NCBI GenBank assembly: GCA_016191955.1
Contig: JACPVC010000099.1
Coordinates: 1-35,065, forward strand
DNA length: 35,065 nucleotides
Reading direction: 5' to 3'
Source of the DNA: Chloroflexota bacterium
GTDB taxonomy: Bacteria; Chloroflexota; Anaerolineae; Anaerolineales; Villigracilaceae
Part shown: piece by piece, positions 29,675 to 35,065 of the stretch
How positions within the stretch are numbered: position 1 is the first letter of the stretch
Layout of the letters: each line of letters opens with the position of its first letter
Position numbers and translations under genes: made by a program
The notes under the pieces: generated by a model
Told to the model about the DNA's origin: nothing
Databases searched by the model: none
Seen by the model: only the letters and a program-made list of their open reading frames with translations

Positions 29675-30508
29675 ATGTTTACATGGATCGTGATTATTGC
29701 AATTGTGCTTGGAATTTTATTTTTGCTCGACCGTGAGATTTACAAATACGAAGGCATCCATATCGGTTCGCGTTTGCAGGCATTTTTGTACGACCGCTGG
29801 GCTGAAAAATATGACCACGGCAAACAAGCCGGGCAATTGCAGGATGTCGAAATGTTGGCACGCCCCTTGCTCGAAAAGCTTTCTGCCATCCCCGCGCCCT
29901 TCGTGTTGGATGTGGCAACGGGCACAGGCCGCCTGCCTTTTGCATTATTGAGCCAGCCCGATTTCAAAGGCAGCATTATCGCCATCGACATTTCGCATGG
30001 CATGTTGGAAAGAGCCGCGAAAAAACTTGAGCCGCATCGTGAACACGTCCGACTCATGCAATATGACGCGTTCCCGCTCCCGTTCCCCGATGAGACCTTC
30101 GATGTCGTTTGCTGTATGGAAGCCTTGGAACTGATCGGTGAAAAGCAAGCCGCTGTGAAAGAACTCGCGCGCGTCCTGCGCCCAGGTGGGACGTTGCTCA
30201 CCTCGCGCGGCACTGAAGAATCTGGCAGAGGTATCGTCGTTATCAGCGCCGAGGCATTGACCGAACTTCTGCACAACGCTGGTCTTGAAGATGTGCAGAT
30301 CACTCCCTGGTGGCGCGTGTTCAACCGGGTCTTTGCCCATAAGCCTGGCACGTTGATGCCGGCTGGTCTGCGAAAGGTTGGCGAAGTGTTGGTCTGCCCA
30401 AGCTGCGGGGGAGTGGGCACGTTCACCGAGTTGAATTCTTCGCTCACTTGCAAGGCGTGCAATAAAAGCATCAAACTGGATGCCGACGGGATTTTGAACT
30501 ATCGATAA
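29675..30508 (+). CDS. Membrane-anchored SAM methyltransferase with C-terminal zinc ribbon
   Basis: 277 residues; AAGGAG lies five bases before the ATG. Residues 3-17 are a hydrophobic segment (WIVIIAIVLGILFLL), likely a membrane anchor. The class I methyltransferase domain has FVLDVATGTGRLPFALL (SAM loop), IIAIDISHGML, and the motif III/IV segments FPLPFPDETFDVVCCMEAL and LRPGGTLL. The tail has CPSCGG and, 20 residues on, CKAC, a four-cysteine zinc-ribbon-like knuckle, rare in small-molecule methyltransferases. In H. aurantiacus a methyltransferase gene next to the homologous pair methylates kolavelool (from memory). By analogy this enzyme might methylate the diterpenol; a quinone or lipid substrate is also possible. 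Confidence 0.82.
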   Translation: MFTWIVIIAIVLGILFLLDREIYKYEGIHIGSRLQAFLYDRWAEKYDHGKQAGQLQDVEMLARPLLEKLSAIPAPFVLDVATGTGRLPFALLSQPDFKGSIIAIDISHGMLERAAKKLEPHREHVRLMQYDAFPLPFPDETFDVVCCMEALELIGEKQAAVKELARVLRPGGTLLTSRGTEESGRGIVVISAEALTELLHNAGLEDVQITPWWRVFNRVFAHKPGTLMPAGLRKVGEVLVCPSCGGVGTFTELNSSLTCKACNKSIKLDADGILNYR

Positions 30509-30513
30509 CTGGG

Positions 30514-30613
30514 TGGGCTAAATTATCCTCACCACGAGACGACTGATTTCGTAGAAAGGTTTTTCCTCCGTGATCTCGGTGGGCTCTGTGGTTAAATCTT
30601 TCGGCAAGCCCGC
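30514..30613. repeat. Degraded relative of the 3413-3551 element
   Basis: Shares TGGGCTAA, then CACCACG, CTCCGTGATCTC, GTGGGCTCTGTG and AAATCTTT with 3426-3533 in the same order. The terminal GAGTGTCTA repeats are not preserved, so it is probably a remnant. Confidence 0.6.
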
Positions 30614-30627
30614 AAAATTGTATATTT

Positions 30628-30735
30628 AGGACTTACACAATTCAAAATCTTTTGCCGCGAATTACGCGAATTGCCACGAATTTTTAAATAATTCGCGAAA
30701 TTCGTGGCTTGCTCTTGGGGATTTACGCAAGTCCT
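30628..30735. repeat. MITE-like element, AGGACTT family, copy 2
   Basis: Begins AGGACTTACACA and ends TTACGCAAGTCCT; 108 bases, closely similar throughout to 8589-8697. It is flanked on both sides by the same six bases, ATATTT (30622-30627 and 30736-30741), as expected of a target-site duplication. The flanks are all A and T, so chance cannot be ruled out. Confidence 0.8.
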
Positions 30736-30932
30736 ATATTTATGACTTTCTCCAAATAGAGACTGACAAGCCTTGGAACTTGTGCAAAAGGCTTAACGCG
30801 AATAACGCAAATGGGGTGAACAACGCGAAAGGTAATTCGATCCCGCGCTATGTTTTTGAGGCTTTGTGAAAGCCATGATTGTATACTCCTCCGGTAATTT
30901 GCCGCCTCACCTTCCTGTGCTAAACTTACGAA

Positions 30933-31946
30933 ATGGAGATTTGTTATTTAATCGCCTTTCCCGATACTGAAAGCAAAGTAGCGCCGGTCAAAGAATCGAT
31001 CAAAGGGCTTAAAGATGCGCCATACTTCCAGCCTGTGGATATCGATCTCGTCAGCCTTGGCGATGAGACGGTGCTGATCGAAGGACATGCCGTATCGGTG
31101 GTACGCCATCAATATGATGAACGCGTGCAAATGGTCGAGGCGCGCTTCTCTCTAAAGGACCCCTTTGACTCGACCGCCTTACAGGAACGCGCAAAGATCG
31201 AAGAGTCTCTGCAAAGCAAATTCATTCCTGTCGAACACCGTCAGAGCGGGCTTTTCGAGGAATACACCATCCTGCTGGTGGATGAGGTCAAGCATGCTCC
31301 CGATAAGTGGATCGACAAAAATGCGCTCGAAATTTCGCGGTTTATCCGCTCGCAAAGAGACTCATTCGATAAGAACGAGATCGGCGAGATTTTGGTATCC
31401 CGCACGCGTTACTCTGCCACCGAGTTGACGCTGGTGGATTGGGAGGGCGCGGTCATCATCGCGCCGAACGGGGATTATGAGTCAGATATTGTCCTGCTCA
31501 AGATCGGCAACTATCAACTTCTGCGTTATCGCATGCTTGACTATTCCATTGAAAAAATGCTCGATAAGATCAATGAGTCGTTCTTCGAGAACAGACGTCG
31601 CCCGCGCGCCACACGCGGACTCATCCGCCAGATCGCGGAACACAAACTGGAAGTGATGCTCGACTTCGAGCGTACCGAACAAACCCTGCTGCTCATCGGT
31701 GACTGGTACACCGCCAAATTATACGAAGCCATTCAGTCTGAGCTTTATCTCAAAGATTGGAAGGGCAGCGTCCGCACCAAGCTCGATAATCTCGAAAGCA
31801 TCGTCCAGACCATCAAAGACAATCTATCCGTTTCCTGGGAGAACCTGATGGATCAGATCCAGTTGATGCTTTGGATGCTCATGTTGCTAGGCTATCTTTA
31901 CTTGTATTTTTTAGATGCCGGTTGGATCACCCTCCCGACGAATTAA
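30933..31946 (+). CDS. Tail-anchored protein of unknown function (Rmd1/YagE-like layout)
   Basis: 337 residues with a single hydrophobic segment close to the C-terminus (LMLWMLMLLGYLYLYFLDAG, about 307-327), so the bulk should face the cytoplasm. The N-terminal half is an alpha/beta region; the second half is largely helical, with RPRATRGLIRQIAEHKLEVM and VRTKLDNLESIVQTIKDN probably a coiled coil. The order of parts recalls DUF155/Rmd1-YagE proteins, which also end in one membrane helix, but I cannot confirm homology. No clear ribosome binding site is present. The metallopeptidase gene follows within 25 bases, so the two may be cotranscribed. Confidence 0.6.
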   Translation: MEICYLIAFPDTESKVAPVKESIKGLKDAPYFQPVDIDLVSLGDETVLIEGHAVSVVRHQYDERVQMVEARFSLKDPFDSTALQERAKIEESLQSKFIPVEHRQSGLFEEYTILLVDEVKHAPDKWIDKNALEISRFIRSQRDSFDKNEIGEILVSRTRYSATELTLVDWEGAVIIAPNGDYESDIVLLKIGNYQLLRYRMLDYSIEKMLDKINESFFENRRRPRATRGLIRQIAEHKLEVMLDFERTEQTLLLIGDWYTAKLYEAIQSELYLKDWKGSVRTKLDNLESIVQTIKDNLSVSWENLMDQIQLMLWMLMLLGYLYLYFLDAGWITLPTN

Positions 31947-31969
31947 CGATAATGTCTTATGGAGGCGAC

Positions 31970-32962
31970 ATGTCGAGGACTGTTAACTTTATCGTTGTTT
32001 TATCTGTCCTTGTTCTCTTCTTCCTTGGCGGATTGTTCCTAGGCAGGCGGAGCCTTTCTCCGCTAAGCGCCGAATCTTATGCTGCCTGCGCCCTTTTCAT
32101 GGATCATGTCATCGAAAGCGGGCAGGGGGATGTATATAACTTTCAGGGTGTTACAGAGTTCGAAGAACCGGAGACTCACTATCTCGTCACCTATTCGGTG
32201 GAAGGGAATTCACTCGTCGATCCGGCGCTGAAGGCTGTTCCTACTAACCTGCGGGATGAGCAGGATAACTCTGCATTGCAAAATGAAGCATGGGAGATAT
32301 TCACCGAATTGATTCCCGCGCAAGACCGGCGCATGGTGACACAATTCAACATATTTACCGACGGATACTCGAACACGCTGGCGGCTGTTGACCAGTCCGA
32401 GCAGGACCTTTCAGACTGGGTGTTGGAAGTGGACATCGCCGATCTTGAGGATAAGGACGCGCTAGCCTTTACGATGATCCACGAGTACGCCCACCTGCTG
32501 ACGCTGAACGATTCACAAGTCTCGCCGGATGCGGAGACCGTGAACGACCCATACAACCTTGAGCTGCAAAAGGAAAAAACCGCCGCCTGCCCTACCTATT
32601 TCACGGGCACAGGTTGCAGCCACGTGGATTCATATATCCAAGCTTTTTACACCCGCTTTTGGACGGACATTCATATCGAATGGGAAAAAGTCGATGCGCT
32701 TCAGTATGAGACGGATGATTTCATCCCGTATTACAACGCTCTTTATGATTTTTACCTTGCTCATCAGGATCAATTTGTAGGCGATTATGCCGTCACACAT
32801 CCCGCCGAGGATATTGCCGAGTCGTTCACGCACTTTGTGTTCAGCTCCAGACCGGTGGGTAATTCCATTAAGGAGCAGAAGATTGCTTTCTTTTATGAAT
32901 ACCCAGAGTTGCTCCAATTGCGCGAAGAGATATTGAAGGGATCTTGTTCGCTGGGGTACTAA
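31970..32962 (+). CDS. Membrane-anchored zinc metallopeptidase, paralogue 1
   Basis: 330 residues from the ATG at 31970, which has GGAGG close upstream; ATG 31952 is a weaker alternative. An N-terminal hydrophobic segment (FIVVLSVLVLFFLGGLFL) anchors the protein with its domain outside. TMIHEYAHLLTLN carries the zincin motif HExxH at residues 171-175. About 105 residues later THPAEDIAESFTHFVF supplies a likely third zinc ligand in EDIAE. Four cysteines in the second half may form disulphides. Its sequence matches the gene at 33134 over almost the full length. I do not recognise a named peptidase family. The substrate is unknown. Confidence 0.78.
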   Translation: MSRTVNFIVVLSVLVLFFLGGLFLGRRSLSPLSAESYAACALFMDHVIESGQGDVYNFQGVTEFEEPETHYLVTYSVEGNSLVDPALKAVPTNLRDEQDNSALQNEAWEIFTELIPAQDRRMVTQFNIFTDGYSNTLAAVDQSEQDLSDWVLEVDIADLEDKDALAFTMIHEYAHLLTLNDSQVSPDAETVNDPYNLELQKEKTAACPTYFTGTGCSHVDSYIQAFYTRFWTDIHIEWEKVDALQYETDDFIPYYNALYDFYLAHQDQFVGDYAVTHPAEDIAESFTHFVFSSRPVGNSIKEQKIAFFYEYPELLQLREEILKGSCSLGY

Positions 32963-32963
32963 T

Positions 32964-33011
32964 GTAGGGCAATTTGCTAACTTGCACAGGCAAGATGCCA
33001 TCTTGCCCTAC
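32964..33011 (+). terminator. Hairpin after metallopeptidase 1
   Basis: GTAGGGCAA (32964-32972) pairs with TTGCCCTAC (33003-33011), and the inside holds a second palindrome, CAAGATG/CATCTTG. There is no T-run. A similar GTAGG-based palindrome follows the second peptidase gene. Confidence 0.5.
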
Positions 33012-33133
33012 CAACCAACCTGGAGTTTGAATCTACTCCTTTGATAACTTTGTTGTTTCTTCGTAAGGTGAAAAGGTAATTTGTGGATGATGCGTTATGG
33101 TATCCTTGAAAAAAAGTTTCAGGGATATTTTTT

Positions 33134-34168
33134 ATGCCGCGTTTAAAGATTTTCCTCGCTCTATCCACGCTTCTTCTTTCCTCTTTGGCTTGTGTCACCT
33201 TGTTTGGAGAAAAACCCGCCTCAGCCGGGGTTTCAGTAACGGATTTCGGAAAGCCGCCCTCTGTGGCGGTCCCTTCAGAGACAGCTTCGTGCCCGATCAT
33301 CACCGAACAGATCGTCAGCGTGAATTCCCCGGTTGATCTTTCCAACGATATTTCAAAAGATTTCAGCGAATCAGCGGACGATGAGGAAACCAGCTATCTG
33401 GTCACGTACCTCGTTTCAGGAAACGAACTCCACGACCCGTATTATGAAGACGTCCCGGCAGATTTGAAGGACGAGCAGAATGATAGCAATGCCCACCAGC
33501 AAATTTGGAATTATTTCACGGCTTTGATCCCGCTCGAATACCGCCCAACTCTGGCGGAATTTTCGATCATGACCGACGGCACGGATAACATCCTCGCGGC
33601 GGTGGCGCAGACGTATGATGACCCAAATCGTTGGGGACTCGAAGTGGACATTGCCGATACCAGCGATTATTACTACCTGTCCTTCACCCTCGTGCACGAG
33701 TTTGCCCACCTCCTCTCGCTGGGACCCGACCAGGTTCCGCCCAGCATCCCTATCTTCAACAATCCCGAAGACAACGACATCTATGTACAGGAATCTTCCG
33801 CTTGCACAACCTTCTTCCCCGGCGAAGGCTGCTCGAACCCGGATTCGTACATGAATGCTTTTTATCAGGAGTTTTGGACAGATATATACGACGAGTGGAA
33901 CGAGATCAACCTCGAAGAGGATGAAGACCTGTATTACGAGAAGCTGGATGATTTCTATTACAAATACGAAGACCAGTTCCTGACCGATTACTCCGTCACC
34001 CATCCCGCCGAGGATATTGCCGAGGCATTCGGTTTCTTCGTCTTTGCCGATCAACCCGATGGCGACACCATTGCCGAACAGAAGATTCTGTTTTTCTATC
34101 AGTATCCTGAATTGGTGCAATTGCGTTCGGCGATACTTTCCAACTTGTGCGTGAATTTCCCACAGTAG
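33134..34168 (+). CDS. Lipoprotein zinc metallopeptidase, paralogue 2
   Basis: 344 residues. The signal ends in the lipobox SLAC (Cys20), so unlike its neighbour this copy is lipid-anchored. LVHEFAHLLSLG gives HExxH at residues 188-192, and THPAEDIAEAFGFFVF matches the late ligand region of paralogue 1. Other shared blocks are YLVTYLVSGNELHDP, DEQNDSNAHQQIW, EVDIADTSD, and FWTDIYDEWNEI. The pair arose by tandem duplication, after which the anchors diverged. The mature domain is very acidic. AGGGAT upstream is a weak ribosome binding site. It probably degrades or processes proteins at the cell surface. Confidence 0.8.
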   Translation: MPRLKIFLALSTLLLSSLACVTLFGEKPASAGVSVTDFGKPPSVAVPSETASCPIITEQIVSVNSPVDLSNDISKDFSESADDEETSYLVTYLVSGNELHDPYYEDVPADLKDEQNDSNAHQQIWNYFTALIPLEYRPTLAEFSIMTDGTDNILAAVAQTYDDPNRWGLEVDIADTSDYYYLSFTLVHEFAHLLSLGPDQVPPSIPIFNNPEDNDIYVQESSACTTFFPGEGCSNPDSYMNAFYQEFWTDIYDEWNEINLEEDEDLYYEKLDDFYYKYEDQFLTDYSVTHPAEDIAEAFGFFVFADQPDGDTIAEQKILFFYQYPELVQLRSAILSNLCVNFPQ

Positions 34169-34207
34169 GCCACGCTTGTGGCGTGTCACGTTGAAAACGT
34201 GACCTAC
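34165..34207 (+). terminator. Hairpin cluster after metallopeptidase 2
   Basis: GTAGGCCACG and CGTGACCTAC close an outer stem with one mismatch. Inside, GCCAC/GTGGC and GTCACGTT/AACGTGAC make two further hairpins. It begins at the stop codon of the peptidase gene. There is no T-run. Confidence 0.5.
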
Positions 34208-34232
34208 AATAATCTTCGCGAAAATAAAAATT

Positions 34233-34796
34233 ATGACCCAAATCCCTATCATCGAATCTTACTGGGTGGAGGAAAACCTCTTCCTTGCCGGTGAATACCC
34301 CGGCAGCTATAACCCGGAAGAGGCTCGCAGGCGAATGGACGCCTTTCTTGAGAGCGGCATCCGTACTTTTATTGATCTGACCCAGTCGCACGAGCTTGTG
34401 CCTTACGAGCCTGTTTTGAAAGAGCAGGCTCGCATCTACGACACCCTGACGGTCTATCAGCGCTTTGCCATTCGCGACCACGGCGTGCCTTCGGTTCAGA
34501 CGATGACGCTCATCCTCGACACCATCGACGCGGCGATTCAAAGCGGCAGCCCGGTGTATGTCCATTGCTGGGGCGGGGTGGGGCGGACGGGAATAGTGGT
34601 GGGGTGCTATCTTGTGCGGCATGGCATGTCTCCTGAAAAAGCATTGGAGCGGGTTAATGCGTTGTATAAGACTCGTCCGCATAATTATTTTTTGGTGCGC
34701 TCTCCCGAAACCGAGGAACAAGCTGATTTTGTGCATAACTGGCGTGAGACTCCCTCCGCTGCGCACAAGTCGAAACAGCGGTTTTGTGAGGGTTGA
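34233..34796 (+). CDS. Dual-specificity/tyrosine protein phosphatase
   Basis: 187 residues. VYVHCWGGVGRTGIVVGCYL is the phosphatase P-loop, CX5R with Cys112 and Arg118, followed by the conserved Thr. The upstream FAIRDHGVPS provides the candidate general acid Asp. The size and the ease with which the rest aligns with cysteine-based phosphatases (ENLFLAGEYPG at the start, FIDLTQSHEL) fit a small dual-specificity enzyme. It would remove phosphate from tyrosine or serine/threonine residues, or from another phospho-ester. It is cytoplasmic. No clear ribosome binding site is seen; the preceding hairpins separate it from the peptidase gene. Confidence 0.87.
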   Translation: MTQIPIIESYWVEENLFLAGEYPGSYNPEEARRRMDAFLESGIRTFIDLTQSHELVPYEPVLKEQARIYDTLTVYQRFAIRDHGVPSVQTMTLILDTIDAAIQSGSPVYVHCWGGVGRTGIVVGCYLVRHGMSPEKALERVNALYKTRPHNYFLVRSPETEEQADFVHNWRETPSAAHKSKQRFCEG

Positions 34797-34846
34797 GATT
34801 CCATTGCAGGTGAAGTGTGAGGGCTGGGGCGGTGCTACGATTAATT

Positions 34847-34922
34847 GGATAAAGCCGAAGAGCAGTAAAGGTCTGAAGGCAAAGACCAGTTCCGGGTCCA
34901 GCGCTGAGGCGGGGCTTTATCC
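34847..34922 (+). ncRNA. Putative structured RNA element
   Basis: GGATAAAGCC (34847-34856) and GGCTTTATCC (34913-34922) are perfect 10-base complements closing a 56-base interior. Inside is a second stem, GGTCT/AGACC (34870-34874 and 34883-34887), and the palindrome CAGCGCTG (34899-34906). No ORF fits here. I do not recognise a known riboswitch or a tRNA; the arms have the wrong sizes for tRNA. It could be a leader element of the following gene or a 3' structure of the phosphatase message. Confidence 0.4.
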
Positions 34923-34967
34923 GAATAAGTAAGACTTAAGGATGGGGAGGCTGTCCAGAAATGGCAT

Positions 34968-34973
34968 TATAAT
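34968..34973 (+). promoter_or_regulatory. -10 box candidate for the last gene
   Basis: TATAAT lies 23 bases before the start codon of the gene at 34996. No acceptable -35 lies 16-18 bases upstream. If real, the structured element at 34847 would not be on this transcript. Confidence 0.35.
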
Positions 34974-34995
34974 TTCCGGGCAGTTTGGAGGCATT

Positions 34996-35065
34996 TTGAA
35001 CACTTTGGAACAAGAACCGCTGGTAGAAGAAGCCAAACCGGCGGAGGAAAAGACGAACTGGAAAC
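34996..35065 (+). CDS. Start of a gene that runs off the window
   Basis: GGAGG precedes a TTG that opens a frame running to the end of the window. The 23 visible residues (MNTLEQEPLVEEAKPAEE, then KTNWK) are polar and acidic, like the cytoplasmic leader of a membrane protein. Too little is present to name it. Confidence 0.5.
   Translation, partial: MNTLEQEPLVEEAKPAEEKTNWK

Larger units (their letters stand above)
30509..30932. other. Intergenic region made of two repeat elements
   Basis: About 420 bases without a gene. A degraded relative of the 3413 element (30514-30613) is followed by AGGACTT copy 2 (30628-30735). The rest holds a small GGCTTT/AAAGCC hairpin near 30860-30875 and a TATACT at 30882-30887 that may be the -10 box of the next gene. 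Confidence 0.65.

Noticed and set aside
34847..34922. tRNA gene
   Set aside because: The closing stem is 10 bases, the inner arms do not have tRNA spacing, and no T-loop GTTCGA motif is present.

Overview
The window reads as a chromosomal segment of a free-living bacterium, most likely an Anaerolineae-type member of the Chloroflexota. This assignment is an inference. It rests on the many small GC-rich inverted repeats between genes, the lipoprotein-rich surface genes, the ER/archaeal-type signal peptidase fused to a DUF5305-like domain, and a diterpene gene pair whose close characterised relatives (from memory) are in Mycobacterium tuberculosis and the chloroflexote Herpetosiphon aurantiacus. 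No rRNA, tRNA, CRISPR array or transposase gene was seen.

Layout. 0-3.3 kb: SGNH-hydrolase lipoprotein, DUF1801-like protein, CoA-binding protein and an XRE regulator with a strong palindrome and a possible small RNA upstream. 3.7-5.6 kb: htpG. 5.65-8.6 kb: a c-di-GMP-I riboswitch with its own terminator, followed by a small secreted protein, a signal peptidase fusion and an RTX-repeat protein. The two secreted proteins share a mature N-terminal motif, so this looks like a c-di-GMP-controlled export cassette. 9.0-12.7 kb (minus strand): clostripain-like protease, a membrane-anchored beta-sandwich protein with a 54-residue lipoprotein in front of it, and an alpha/beta-hydrolase lipoprotein.

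12.8-19.0 kb (minus strand) is an AT-rich defence island: a HEPN/nucleotidyltransferase pair, an unknown membrane protein, a DUF433/DUF5615 toxin-antitoxin pair, and a two-gene system of a catalytically dead long prokaryotic Argonaute with a PD-(D/E)XK nuclease. It ends against a truncated duplicate of the 3' end of the neighbouring methylmalonyl-CoA mutase gene.

19.4-21.1 kb: mutase large subunit (minus). 21.6-30.5 kb (plus): sulfotransferase, FemAB/GNAT-like protein, an Rv3378c-like diterpene synthase, an Rv3377c-like class II diterpene cyclase (DxDD), a membrane histidine kinase, a single-domain response regulator, an MFS transporter and a SAM methyltransferase. Tight spacing from 22.75 kb suggests one operon that would make, possibly methylate, export and regulate a diterpenoid. 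30.9-35 kb: a membrane-anchored protein of unknown function, two tandem paralogous HExxH metallopeptidases, a dual-specificity phosphatase, a possible structured RNA, and the start of a gene that runs off the window.

The strongest candidates for new biology are the diterpene operon with embedded two-component genes, the Argonaute-nuclease pair, and the riboswitch-controlled signal-peptidase cassette.
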